From Bacteroides propionicigenes (GTDB taxonomy: Bacteria; Bacteroidota; Bacteroidia; Bacteroidales; Bacteroidaceae): a stretch of DNA of 64,000 nt. The stretch covers positions 19,896 through 83,895 of the forward strand of contig NZ_JAHBBW010000016.1 of NCBI RefSeq assembly GCF_018390535.1, in the 5' to 3' direction. The translations under genes were made by a program, and so were the position numbers. The first letter of the stretch is position 1; each line of letters starts with the position of its first letter. The notes below the pieces were generated by a model. The model was not told where the DNA came from. It did not search any database and worked only from the letters and a program-made list of their open reading frames with translations. Shown piece after piece: positions 54,711 through 63,495 of the stretch.

Positions 54711-55574
54711 ATGAAAGCAGCTTTACTTATTTTAGGGCGTGGAATAGGGCAGGTGATGTTTCAGAATAATGCACTGTCAGGGTTGTTAATGTTAGCCGGA
54801 CTTTTTCTGAATTCTTGGCAAATGGCATTGCTGGCGATTGCAGGTAATGTTGTAAGTACATTGGCGGCTTATTTTTCAGGTTACAATCGTGAAGATATAC
54901 GGAACGGACTTTACGGGTTTAATGGTACTTTGGTGGGAATAGCGATTGGGGTATTTATGCCGGTCACTGTAGTTTCCTTATTATTGTTGGTCGTAGGCTC
55001 TTGCTTGTCTGCTTGGATAGCTCGTCTTTTTAGTTTGCAACGGCTGGTATCGGGATTCACCGCTCCCTTTATTGTTTCTGTATGGATATTGTTGGCAGTT
55101 TGCAGTTGGATGACACCATCTTTGCTATTGCCTTCCGGAGATGCTGTGGCGGTTCAGACGCTTTCTTTTTTACAAGCTTTTTGTTTGAATATCGGTCAGG
55201 TTATGTTCCAGGGAAATACAGTATTGTCTGGATTGTTCTTTTTGCTGGGTATCATGGTTAACTCCCGTATCAATGGTTTTTATACTATACTGGGGGCATT
55301 GCTTCCCATTCCGTTCGCTCTGTTATTGGGAATGGATTATGCCGCTTTGAATGCCGGATTGATGGGGTATAACGGAGTGTTGTGTGCCATTGCTTTGGGA
55401 GATAAAACGTGGAGAGGCGGTGTGTGGGCTGTAGTGGCTGTATTACTGTCCGTCTTATTTCAGATAGGTGGTATGGAGTGGGGGATAACAACTCTCACTG
55501 CACCTTTTGTAGTTGCTGTCTGGATTGTGTCGGGATTGCAGAAGTTGGATAAAAAGAGTGGATATAGAAACTAA
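54711..55574 (+). CDS. Urea transporter (UT family)
   Basis: 287 residues, about ten hydrophobic segments. The internal two-fold repeat of UT channels is plain: GQVMFQNNALSGLL at ~13-26 and GQVMFQGNTVLSGLF at ~162-176, each followed by NSWQ/NSRI, a Gly-rich helix and a GLYGFNGTLVGIAI / GLMGYNGVLCAIAL segment. Passive urea channel in the inner membrane. No urease or nickel genes accompany it here. Confidence 0.92.
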   Translation: MKAALLILGRGIGQVMFQNNALSGLLMLAGLFLNSWQMALLAIAGNVVSTLAAYFSGYNREDIRNGLYGFNGTLVGIAIGVFMPVTVVSLLLLVVGSCLSAWIARLFSLQRLVSGFTAPFIVSVWILLAVCSWMTPSLLLPSGDAVAVQTLSFLQAFCLNIGQVMFQGNTVLSGLFFLLGIMVNSRINGFYTILGALLPIPFALLLGMDYAALNAGLMGYNGVLCAIALGDKTWRGGVWAVVAVLLSVLFQIGGMEWGITTLTAPFVVAVWIVSGLQKLDKKSGYRN

Positions 55575-55597
55575 AAATAGAGGAATCTTATTAAAAT

Positions 55598-56305
55598 ATG
55601 ACTGAGGGAATCCGATTACAACTCTTGGCATGGGCAAAAGAATACCATTGTGTCGCCTTTATACAAGGTGATCCTGTTCAATTTCCACATAGATATGCGC
55701 GGAAACAGGATATTGAGATTAGCGGCTTACTTACAGCTATAATGAGTTTTGGAAATCGTAAGCAGATATTGAAGAAATCAGATGAATTACATCGTTTAAT
55801 GGGAATTTCACCTTATGAGTATGTATTGTCCTGCCAATGGAAAGCGGATTTTCAGCCGACAGATAGCAGTAGCTTTTACCGTATGCTTTCCCATGCGGAT
55901 TTTTATACTTATTTCTCTCGATTATATGCTGCCTATTCGCAGTTTGATAGTTTGGAAGATGCCTTGCTGGTCTATTCGGGTACACCAATGGAAAGATTAT
56001 GTGCATTTTTGGAAGTTTCCGCCCGAAGTCCGCAAAAGAAACTGAATATGTTTCTGCGCTGGATGATACGGAAAGAATCGGAAGTGGACTTCGGTATTTG
56101 GGGAAGTTTTGACTGTCGAGATTTGTTGATTCCTTTAGATACTCATGTTTGTCGGGTAGCCTATCTTTTAGGGCTTACAGATACGGAAACATTCTCGTTA
56201 AAGAATGCACGGAACATAACAGCCGCTTTGGCGGAGGTCTTTCCGGAGGATCCTTGTTTGGGTGATTTCGCATTGTTCGGTAGCGGAGTGAATGGAGTGT
56301 TATAA
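55598..56305 (+). CDS. TIGR02757 family protein
   Basis: 235 residues, a Bacteroidetes/Chlorobi family of unknown function with a DNA-glycosylase-like helix-hairpin feel. Hallmarks: a DPVQFPHRY segment near 25, DIEISGLLTAIMSFGNRKQI, FLRWMIRK, LIPLDTHVCRVAYLLGL and a C-terminal FGSGVNG. 24 bases after the urea channel gene, probably co-transcribed. Confidence 0.88.
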   Translation: MTEGIRLQLLAWAKEYHCVAFIQGDPVQFPHRYARKQDIEISGLLTAIMSFGNRKQILKKSDELHRLMGISPYEYVLSCQWKADFQPTDSSSFYRMLSHADFYTYFSRLYAAYSQFDSLEDALLVYSGTPMERLCAFLEVSARSPQKKLNMFLRWMIRKESEVDFGIWGSFDCRDLLIPLDTHVCRVAYLLGLTDTETFSLKNARNITAALAEVFPEDPCLGDFALFGSGVNGVL

Positions 56306-56327
56306 GATAAAGTATTTTGCGTATTGC

Positions 56328-56858
56328 TTATGATTTTAAGGTAGCTACAACTTTCTCTATCATTGTCCGGATATTGTTTTCATCCTGGGCAGTATAGAAG
56401 TTTCCGTCTACTTCGGAAGAGTTGTCGGTTGCTTCCCCATTTTGGATAGCGGGCTTCGCCAACGGATGAACGGCTACTTTCTTGCCTTTAGTGATACCTG
56501 TAAAATCAAATATCATGGCGGCGGCACAGTGCCCAATCATAATTTTGTCTTTCTCACCGAATGTCTTGATGGTTTCCAGCATGGTAATATTGTACGGTTT
56601 GTCGGCATTCTGTTGAAATACGGGAACGGCGTCACCGCAAGCGAACACAAGCGCGTCGTATTCATCTTCATGTCCTTTCAGATTAGCGACTACATCATCG
56701 GTTATCAGGGCTATACCGGAGTTGGTCCTGATTTCCTTGTTTTCTGCTACCGCAAATACTTTATAAGAAATGCCATTCTCAAAAAAGGCCTCCAAATACT
56801 GGAATAGACCACATCCGTTTACCGGATTTACTGCTAAAACTGCAACTTTTTTTGCCAT
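56328..56858 (-). CDS. DJ-1/PfpI family protein
   Basis: Start at MAKKVAVLAVN (56858), with ATG at 56864 and 56882 as alternatives. About 176 residues, DJ-1/PfpI fold: VNPVNGCGLFQYLEAFF, then the nucleophile elbow IMIGHCAAAMIFD, whose Cys is the reactive residue in this superfamily. Possible deglycase, chaperone or redox sensor role. Divergent from an hxlR-type regulator with overlapping promoters, so likely its target. Confidence 0.87.
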   Translation of the reverse strand: MAKKVAVLAVNPVNGCGLFQYLEAFFENGISYKVFAVAENKEIRTNSGIALITDDVVANLKGHEDEYDALVFACGDAVPVFQQNADKPYNITMLETIKTFGEKDKIMIGHCAAAMIFDFTGITKGKKVAVHPLAKPAIQNGEATDNSSEVDGNFYTAQDENNIRTMIEKVVATLKS

Positions 56859-56904
56859 AATCATAATTATTAAGTGAAACAATAGTTATTCTCAGTAAGT
56901 TTAT

Positions 56905-56925
56905 TACTTTTGTATTGCAAAGTTA
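56905..56925. promoter_or_regulatory. Face-to-face promoters of pfpI-like and hxlR-like genes
   Basis: TACTTTTG rightward at 56905..56912 for the regulator and TAACTTTG leftward at 56925..56918 for the DJ-1 gene. The two boxes point at each other and lie only 5 bases apart, so the promoters overlap. Confidence 0.55.
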
Positions 56926-56970
56926 GGATTCTTGTTGCTTGTAGACAAGAAGGCACTTGAATGTTAGATA

Positions 56971-56986
56971 GTTACAAGAATGTAAC
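56971..56986. promoter_or_regulatory. Candidate HxlR operator
   Basis: Perfect inverted repeat GTTACA-AGAA-TGTAAC between the overlapping promoters and the hxlR start. GTNAC-type dyads are usual for DUF24/HxlR regulators; binding here is inferred. Confidence 0.4.
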
Positions 56987-57023
56987 CATTGCTGGAGTTC
57001 AACCAATTAGTAAAAGTTAAAAA

Positions 57024-57386
57024 ATGAAAAACTTTCATCATATAGGTCGTTGTCCGATACGGGACGTTTTGAGTAAGTTGGGAGATAAGTGGACAATGCT
57101 TATCATGGTTACATTAAAAGCGAATGGTACAATGCGTTTTTGTGACATTCAGAAAACAATCGGTGACATTTCACAACGTATGCTTACGGTTACGCTACGT
57201 TCGTTGGAAACGGACGGCTTGATTATCAGGAAAGTGTATGCAGAAGTTCCCCCGCGTGTGGAGTATTCTCTTACGGAAACGGGATATAGCTTGATGCCGC
57301 ATATCGAATCGTTGGTCGGTTGGGCATTGGAGCATATGGCAGATATTATGGAACGGCGGGGAGTACGGGAAGAAGTGGAATCATAA
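57024..57386 (+). CDS. HxlR family transcriptional regulator
   Basis: 120 residues, winged helix. The single conserved Cys near the N-terminus (GRCPIRDVLSKLGDKWTML) is the redox- or electrophile-sensing residue in many relatives. RFCDIQKTIGDISQRMLTVTLRSLETDGLI is the recognition helix region and VEYSLTETGYSL the wing. Divergent from the DJ-1 gene, which it probably controls together with itself. Confidence 0.92.
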   Translation: MKNFHHIGRCPIRDVLSKLGDKWTMLIMVTLKANGTMRFCDIQKTIGDISQRMLTVTLRSLETDGLIIRKVYAEVPPRVEYSLTETGYSLMPHIESLVGWALEHMADIMERRGVREEVES

Positions 57387-57399
57387 GAACTGTACATAT

Positions 57400-57549
57400 T
57401 ATAATATACAAGAATTCCGATTCATCACGAACCGGAATTCTTTCTTTTTCCTTTACATAGGCTTCTTTTACGGAAGTTCCTTCGTAATCTTTTGCCAATG
57501 CCAGCATGATAGCTTGTGGCAACTCTGTTGGGGTTATTGTTTCTAACAC
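57400..57549 (-). pseudogene. Possible remnant of a PepSY-like periplasmic protein
   Basis: The minus strand encodes ITPTELPQAIMLALAKDY and KEAYVKEKE, the pattern of the Bacteroides PepSY-like (BLIP-like) repeats, without signal peptide or full domain. The frame ends in the hxlR terminator. The rest of 57550..57732 shows no gene. Confidence 0.3.
57410..57447 (+). terminator. Terminator after hxlR
   Basis: AAGAATTCCG (57410..57419) pairs perfectly with CGGAATTCTT (57433..57442), followed by TCTTTTT. Confidence 0.75.
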
Positions 57550-57732
57550 TTATCATAGGACAAAGAGGATGCCAAAGAATGATGAAATAGATTATATGAT
57601 TGATTTATAATGTAATAATTGCACGCTGTTACTACTAATACAGTACGTAAAAATATGGAAAGTTGTGGAATTGAGTATCACACATGAGGAATAATTACAC
57701 AGAATCTTAACGGACTTCTTATTTATTCTTTT

Positions 57733-57740
57733 TAAATTTG
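57733..57740 (+). promoter_or_regulatory. -7 box of the ABM monooxygenase gene
   Basis: TAAATTTG, 25 bases before the ATG at 57766. Confidence 0.5.
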
Positions 57741-57765
57741 CGGTACACTTAAAATTGATATAAGT

Positions 57766-58041
57766 ATGATTAGATTGAATGTTTTTATTCAAGTGAGTGC
57801 GGATAACCGTGCTGCTGTAATGGAAGCTGCAAAAGAATTGGTAGCTTGCTCTCTGAAAGATAATGGTTGCATTGCTTATGATATTTTTGAAAGTGCAACT
57901 CGTGAAGATGTCCTTATGATTTGCGAAACATGGAAAGATGAGGAGTCGCTGGCTGTACATGAGAAGGCTACGCATTTTGTAACATTAGTTCCCAAGATAC
58001 AAAATCTTGCCTCTATGAAATTGGAGAAGCTCAGTTTCTGA
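57766..58041 (+). CDS. ABM-domain putative quinol monooxygenase
   Basis: 91 residues, antibiotic-biosynthesis-monooxygenase fold (ferredoxin-like dimer): NVFIQVSADNRAAVMEAAKELVACSL, GCIAYDIFES, ICETWKDEESLAVHE. Relatives include YgiN, a quinol monooxygenase, and heme-binding proteins; here the heme ligands are not evident. Alone between a promoter and a strong terminator. Confidence 0.88.
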   Translation: MIRLNVFIQVSADNRAAVMEAAKELVACSLKDNGCIAYDIFESATREDVLMICETWKDEESLAVHEKATHFVTLVPKIQNLASMKLEKLSF

Positions 58042-58067
58042 TAATGTTTTTGTAGACATATAATTTG

Positions 58068-58096
58068 AAAAAGTCAACCATTGTGTTGACTTTTTT
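58068..58096 (+). terminator. Terminator after the ABM gene
   Basis: AAAAAGTCAAC (58068..58078) pairs with GTTGACTTTTT (58085..58095); T-run included. Confidence 0.8.
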
Positions 58097-58122
58097 GTTT
58101 TATTACTTATATGACAAATGGT

Positions 58123-59178
58123 ATGAAACAAATATTTTTTATTTTTGTAATGCTAATAAGTTGCCTGTCTTGCATCGGTAAACCGGCTAAGCAGGCAGAA
58201 AGGAGAATTGATATGAATCCGGTGAAAGAGATTTATCTGGCAGGGGGATGTTTTTGGGGAACCGAACATTTTCTGAAACAAATAGAAGGGGTGGAAGTTA
58301 CCCAAGTGGGGTATGCAAACGGGAATATTGCCAATCCTACTTATCAACAGGTTTGCACAGGTACTACGGACTTTGTCGAAACTGTAAAAGTACAGTATAA
58401 TCCCGATAAGGTAGACTTGCCTTTCCTTATTGACCTTTATTTTAAGACGATTGATCCTACCAGTCTGAATCGTCAGGGCAATGATCGGGGTACTCAATAC
58501 CGCACAGGCATCTATTATATAGATACCGCAGACCTGCCTGTTATCCGTGAAACCGTTAACCGTCTGGCGGCTAATTATACTCGTCCGTTGGAAGTGGAGA
58601 TTGAGGAGTTGAAGAGTTTCTATCCGGCAGAAGATTATCATCAAGACTATTTGGGTAAAAATCCGGGTGGCTATTGCCATATTAATCCTGCATTATTTGA
58701 CTTGGCACGTAAGGCGAAGATGAAAAAAAAGGTAGCGGCTTACAGTAAACCGGATGATGCGGCTTTGCGTTCGCAGCTTACTGCGGAACAGTATGCCGTT
58801 ACTCAGAAAAATGCCACCGAACCGCCTTTCCGTAATGCCTATTGGGATGAACACAGTCCCGGTATTTATGTAGATATTACTACGGGTGAACCCCTGTTTG
58901 TTTCTACTGATAAGTTTGATTCTGGTTGCGGATGGCCCAGTTTTTCCAAACCGATTGACAGCTGGCGCATTCAGGAAAAAGTGGATACTACCCACGGAAT
59001 GGTACGTACGGAAATTCGCAGTAAAACAGGTGACGCCCATTTAGGACATGTTTTTACAGATGGTCCTGCTGATAAGGGAGGATTACGTTATTGCATCAAC
59101 AGTGCTTCATTGCGCTTTATTCCTAAAGACCGGATGTTGTCAGAAGGATACGGTGAATATTTGGAATTAGTAAAATAA
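58123..59178 (+). CDS. msrAB: Methionine sulfoxide reductase MsrA-MsrB fusion, lipoprotein
   Basis: About 351 residues from ATG 58123 (MKQIFFIFV); an ATG 12 bases earlier is possible. A hydrophobic signal ends in ISCLSC followed by IGKPAK, so it is exported and probably lipid-anchored. MsrA domain: YLAGGCFWGTEHF with the nucleophilic Cys (C47 counted from the upstream ATG), and EDYHQDY. MsrB domain: SGCGWPSF, TEIRSKTGDAHLGHVF and catalytic Cys in LRYCINSASLRF. It repairs both epimers of methionine sulfoxide in envelope proteins. The pseudo-phosphatase gene follows by 6 bases. Confidence 0.95.
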   Translation: MKQIFFIFVMLISCLSCIGKPAKQAERRIDMNPVKEIYLAGGCFWGTEHFLKQIEGVEVTQVGYANGNIANPTYQQVCTGTTDFVETVKVQYNPDKVDLPFLIDLYFKTIDPTSLNRQGNDRGTQYRTGIYYIDTADLPVIRETVNRLAANYTRPLEVEIEELKSFYPAEDYHQDYLGKNPGGYCHINPALFDLARKAKMKKKVAAYSKPDDAALRSQLTAEQYAVTQKNATEPPFRNAYWDEHSPGIYVDITTGEPLFVSTDKFDSGCGWPSFSKPIDSWRIQEKVDTTHGMVRTEIRSKTGDAHLGHVFTDGPADKGGLRYCINSASLRFIPKDRMLSEGYGEYLELVK

Positions 59179-59184
59179 CAATCA

Positions 59185-59658
59185 ATGGATATACTATTAA
59201 TAAGTAATGAAGATGCTTGCCGCAGTCGTATTGCGCAAGAGTTCCTGTATGCATTTGGCAGGGGAATGAATATTTTTACGGCAGGAGTTATGGAGGGAAA
59301 TGGTGTTCCCGATGCCGTATGTAATGTGATGGAACAAAATGGATATAGCATATCCCGTAAGAAGCCCTCGGGTGTTGGGATGTATACACATCGGTCATGG
59401 GATTATGTTGTCACTTTATGTAAAGAAGCTGAGGAAGAATTGAATTTTATCACTTTGATTGCCAAGCGATATGTGCATTTTAACTTTGAGAATCCCTTTG
59501 AGAATCATTCTCAAAATAGGAGTGGCCATGAAGAACAAATTGCCACCCTTTATGAAGTGATGTATAGGCAACTGTATGAATTCTATCGTGATGAATTGAG
59601 TGAACAATTGTTACCTCGTTGTACATGCGGTGCAAATACTTATTGTCGTTGCGAGTAG
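59185..59658 (+). CDS. Low-molecular-weight phosphatase / ArsC-like protein lacking the catalytic Cys
   Basis: 157 residues. The N-terminus ILLISNEDACRSRIAQEFL aligns with the C-x5-R-S phosphate loop of LMW tyrosine phosphatases and thioredoxin-linked arsenate reductases, but the nucleophile is Ser7 instead of Cys. The later Asp-Pro acid loop is also changed (NFENPFE). A Cys-rich tail (CTCGANTYCRC) is extra. So a phosphate-binding but probably non-catalytic protein, or one with other chemistry. It starts 6 bases after msrAB, which suggests a redox-linked role. Confidence 0.8.
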   Translation: MDILLISNEDACRSRIAQEFLYAFGRGMNIFTAGVMEGNGVPDAVCNVMEQNGYSISRKKPSGVGMYTHRSWDYVVTLCKEAEEELNFITLIAKRYVHFNFENPFENHSQNRSGHEEQIATLYEVMYRQLYEFYRDELSEQLLPRCTCGANTYCRCE

Positions 59659-59713
59659 AGAATTTTTATAATAGACTGAAAAGCCAATTTGGTTATTGTG
59701 CTATTTGATGAAC

Positions 59714-60690
59714 TTAATATTCTATTTCTCCTTCCCGTACAGGATGATGATTTTTTTCACTATAAACCTTGACATGTACTTTTTCCCCTACAAGGGAATC
59801 GGGGACGGAATAATGAACATTTTTCATGCTAATAGTCGACTACTTATCCACAATGTATTCATAGACCTTAAAACAGTTCAGGTTACCGGGAAGAGGCTTC
59901 AGCAATGACAAATCAGCTTCCAAACGTGATGATTTCTCCGCTGTTGAAAGACTGCCTTGCTCGTTGTTGACCTGCATACATATCCGGCTCAAATGTTCCT
60001 GCGCAGAACGTATATCACTGAAATGTTCCGTCAGGCAGAAAGCTTTCCTTCTGACATATTCCACGTGCCCTTTCTCCCATCCGATCCGTATATTACAGAA
60101 ACGATACCCAGAACAATAGAAACCGGACATCTTCATCAGGGCTTCTGTAGGCTTCTTGTCACCACCGACAAAGCTCTTGACGGCTACATGCAGATCATCA
60201 TGGCTGAGACATCATGTATATCCCTGAAGAAGTTACGGTGGGATTCCATGAAGGCAAGCGTATTCTGATGTCTGAAAAGATAGGCGTATCTGCCATTGCT
60301 ATGCCCGAAAGTAAATACGGCCAGATAAAACTTGGTCTTGACACCGTCAATAAAAAGAAGGACTTCACCCCAGTCAAACTTGGCAATGCATCCCGGTTCA
60401 TGGAACAACCGAATAAAGGCTTCGCCCTTTTTCTTCTCTTTGTATGATTCTATATTTTTTATATAACTGCATACTGTGGCATAGCTGATGGCATATCCTT
60501 GGGATAACAGAAACTGGTGGATATGCTTCTTCAATATGCGCTGTTTGCGAAGCCCCGTAGCTATCTTAACGGTATTCTTCTTCAGGTAAAATCCTATCTC
60601 ATCCTTAATCTCTTGTGTGAATAGGTGAGGGCGGTGTTTGGAACTGTCATACTTGGGCTGGATGGTAAGTACTTATCCTATGGTGGCGCA
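59714..60690 (-). pseudogene. Decayed IS21-family transposase istA
   Basis: Pieces of IstA occur in order on the minus strand: KHIHQFLLSQGYAISYATV and CIAKFDWGEVLLFIDG (60184..60534 frame, extended upstream to ~60690), then after a frameshift near 60210 DLHVAVKSFVGGDKKPTEAL and IGWEKGHVEYVRRKAF. After a stop at 59840 the same frame resumes with NVHYSVPDSLVGEKVHV until 59714. The N-terminal helix-turn-helix part is missing and no istB follows; msrAB's partner gene begins only 56 bases beyond. No terminal repeats were found. Confidence 0.85.
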
Positions 60691-60712
60691 CTTTTCAATT
60701 AGTATCTACACA

Positions 60713-60844
60713 TTATCCCTTCATTGAAAGAGTTTGGTATTGTATCCGGCTCTTTTCTTTTAATTTGGGTTTTATTCTTTTGTGATACTCTATATGTTTG
60801 TCCAAAGCCTTCATGATACTGAAGAAGTGGCACATCTCACCCAT
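60713..60844 (-). other. Small frame or remnant (43 codons), unassigned
   Basis: Minus-strand frame starting MGEMCHFFSIMKALDKHIEY and ending in a Lys-rich tail, directly upstream of the istA remnant. It could be a leftover of the same mobile element. The remainder up to 61067 holds only the GH127 promoter as far as I can see. Confidence 0.25.
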
Positions 60845-60989
60845 CAGGTGCTGTACGGTCTTATGGTATATGATAGCCTCATGGTTTATTTCTGATACTC
60901 CTTCTTTTTACTCTCCTGAATCTTGTTTCGGCTCAGTTTCATTTTGGTCCGCATGGGATTTTATAGAAGATTTTTCTTTACACATTTAT

Positions 60990-61020
60990 TTTGTCCTGTC
61001 CCAAATTTATTGTAGCTTTG
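60990..61020 (+). promoter_or_regulatory. Promoter of the GH127 gene
   Basis: A -33 TTTG (60990..60993) and a -7 TAGCTTTG (61013..61020) with 19 bases between: the standard Bacteroides spacing. Start codon at 61068. Confidence 0.65.
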
Positions 61021-61067
61021 TGACTTGATGGACGACACGACAATTTATTGAACACATTTTTTGTAAC

Positions 61068-63437
61068 ATGAAAAAACTATTTGCTACCTTACTATTAGTA
61101 TGTGCAACCACAGGGGTAAATGCACAAGACAAACTGTATTCCAATGAGTTTCCGCTTTCACAAGTAACCCTTCTCGAAGGACCGCTGAAGCATGCCCGCG
61201 ACTTGAATATCGGGACATTGCTAAAATATGACTGCGACCGCCTGTTGGCTCCTTATCGCAAGGAGGCAGGGTTGGAGCCCAAGGCGAAGTGTTATCCCAA
61301 CTGGGACGGTTTGGATGGTCATGTGGGCGGACATTATCTTACCGCCATGGCCATTAATGCGGCTACGGGCAACGACGAATGTCGTAAGCGCATGGAGTAT
61401 ATCATCAGCGAAATAGCCGAATGTGCCGAGGCCAACCGTAAAAACCATCCTGAATGGGGTATTGGTTATATGGGTGGAATGCCTAATAGTCAAAATATTT
61501 GGAATAACTTTAGAAACGGCGACTTCCGCGTGTATAGCGGTTCGTGGGCGCCATTCTATAATCTGCACAAGATGTACGCCGGTTTGCGTGATGCGTGGCT
61601 GTATTGTGGCAACGAGCAGGCCAAGATCCTTTTTTTGCAGTTCTGCGATTGGGCAGTTAATATCACATCGCATTTGTCGGACGAACAGATGGAACAGATG
61701 CTTGGCAATGAACATGGCGGTATGAACGAGGTACTTGCCGATGCGTATGCCATTACTCAAGAACAAAAATACCTTGACTGCGCAAAACGTTTCTCGCACA
61801 AACGGTTACTCGTTCCGATGTCTCAGCGGCAAGATTGTCTTGACAATATGCATGCCAATACTCAGGTGCCTAAAGTTATCGGCTTTGAACGTATATCAGA
61901 ATTGTCGGGTAATGAAGACTATCATGTGGCAAGTTCATTCTTCTGGGACATTGTGACCGGTGAGCGTAGTCTTGCTTTCGGGGGAAACAGCCGTCGGGAG
62001 CATTTCCCTGCCAAGGATGCTTGTATGGATTTCATCAATGATATTGACGGTCCCGAGAGTTGTAACACCAATAATATGTTGAAACTTACGGAATATCTCC
62101 ATCGCCGTAACCCGGAGGCAAGGTATGCAGACTACTACGAACTTGCCACATACAACCACATACTCTCTACCCAGCATCCTGAACACGGAGGTTATGTGTA
62201 TTTCACCCCTGCGCGTCCTCGCCATTATCGCAACTACTCCGCCCCTAACGAGGCTATGTGGTGCTGCGTTGGTACCGGCATGGAGAATCATGGCAAGTAT
62301 GGGCAATTCATCTATACCCATGCGGGCGATGCCCTCTTTGTGAATCTCTATGCAGCTTCACGACTCGACTGGAAAGAACGCGGTATCACGTTACGTCAGG
62401 AGACTGCTTTTCCTTATTCCGAAAACAGCACAATCACTATTGCAGAAGGCAAAGGTGTGTTCAGCCTCATGGTACGCTATCCGGGATGGGTACGTCCGGG
62501 AGAGTTCAAGGTTAGCGTGAACGGACAGCCCGTTGACATCATAACAGGTCCGTCATCTTACGTCAGCATCAACCGTAAATGGAAGAAAGGAGATGTGGTA
62601 AGCGTTAACTTTCCGATGCATTCATCTTTGCGCTATCTGCCCAACGAACCGCAGTATATTGCTTTCATGTATGGTCCTATCCTTCTCGGTATGAAAACCG
62701 GCACAGAGTCCATGACCTCACTCATAGCCGACGACAGCCGCTTCGGACAGTATGCAGGCGGTCCGAAGTTGCCCATTGACAAAGCGCCGATTCTTATAAA
62801 TAATGATATTGCCGCCATTCCGTCGCAACTTACTCCTGTGCCCGGCAAACCGTTGCACTTCACACTCGGTACCCGTATGGTAAATGGAATTGAAGGGGAA
62901 TTACAACCGTTTTTCGAGATTCACGATTCTCGTTATATGATGTACTGGCTCGCTCTTACCGAAGGAAGCTATAAGCAGTACATTGATAACATTGCCCAAC
63001 AGGAACAGGAACGTCAGGCGCTCGAAGCAAGTACTGTTGACAAAGTACAGCCGGGTGAACAGCAACCGGAAACCGATCATAAGATGGAGACTGACGAGTC
63101 GTACACGGGTAATACAAACAATGTCTTCTATCGGGATGCTCGTAACGGACATTACTTCAGCTACCTCATGCAAACCGACGGTCTGACCGACCTTAAACTG
63201 CGACTCAAGTATTGGGGCGTGGGTGAATGGAAGAGCCATGAGTTCGATATTTATATCGACGACGTGCTTCTTCGCTCTATTAATAATACAGGCAAGTATC
63301 GCATATCAGAATTCAAGTCAGAAACCTATGATATCCCGGCTACGTATCTGCAAGGTAAGAAACAAGTGCGTGTCAAGTTTGTGGCAAAACCAAATAAACA
63401 AATAGGCGAGATATATGAGGTAAGGCTCATCAAATAG
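61068..63437 (+). CDS. GH127/GH146 beta-L-arabinofuranosidase
   Basis: 789 residues, signal peptide ending VNAQ. Zinc and nucleophile residues known from HypBA1 can be placed: E330 and C332 in PESCNTNN, C399-C400 in AMWCCVGTGMENHG, where one Cys is the unusual thiol nucleophile. The C-terminal half has beta-sandwich domains. Similar Bacteroides enzymes act on beta-L-arabinofuranose in plant pectin and arabinogalactan. Convergent with a GH29 remnant; no SusC/D pair is in view. Confidence 0.92.
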   Translation: MKKLFATLLLVCATTGVNAQDKLYSNEFPLSQVTLLEGPLKHARDLNIGTLLKYDCDRLLAPYRKEAGLEPKAKCYPNWDGLDGHVGGHYLTAMAINAATGNDECRKRMEYIISEIAECAEANRKNHPEWGIGYMGGMPNSQNIWNNFRNGDFRVYSGSWAPFYNLHKMYAGLRDAWLYCGNEQAKILFLQFCDWAVNITSHLSDEQMEQMLGNEHGGMNEVLADAYAITQEQKYLDCAKRFSHKRLLVPMSQRQDCLDNMHANTQVPKVIGFERISELSGNEDYHVASSFFWDIVTGERSLAFGGNSRREHFPAKDACMDFINDIDGPESCNTNNMLKLTEYLHRRNPEARYADYYELATYNHILSTQHPEHGGYVYFTPARPRHYRNYSAPNEAMWCCVGTGMENHGKYGQFIYTHAGDALFVNLYAASRLDWKERGITLRQETAFPYSENSTITIAEGKGVFSLMVRYPGWVRPGEFKVSVNGQPVDIITGPSSYVSINRKWKKGDVVSVNFPMHSSLRYLPNEPQYIAFMYGPILLGMKTGTESMTSLIADDSRFGQYAGGPKLPIDKAPILINNDIAAIPSQLTPVPGKPLHFTLGTRMVNGIEGELQPFFEIHDSRYMMYWLALTEGSYKQYIDNIAQQEQERQALEASTVDKVQPGEQQPETDHKMETDESYTGNTNNVFYRDARNGHYFSYLMQTDGLTDLKLRLKYWGVGEWKSHEFDIYIDDVLLRSINNTGKYRISEFKSETYDIPATYLQGKKQVRVKFVAKPNKQIGEIYEVRLIK

Positions 63438-63463
63438 TGGAATATCCTAGCTACTGTTAATAG

Positions 63464-63495
63464 GCACTATAAAATATTTTATAGTGCTTTTATTT
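63464..63495. terminator. 24-bp palindromic terminator after GH127
   Basis: GCACTATAAAAT/ATTTTATAGTGC (63464..63487) followed by TTTTATTTT. It overlaps the last codons of the GH29 remnant on the other strand. Confidence 0.75.

Noticed and set aside
59185..59658. Annotating the gene as an active arsenate reductase or tyrosine phosphatase
   Set aside because: The required catalytic Cys is Ser and the acid loop is altered. No arsenic genes nearby.
60713..60844. Small frame upstream of istA as a confirmed gene
   Set aside because: No recognised family, no promoter and next to decayed mobile DNA. Kept only as a low-confidence entry.
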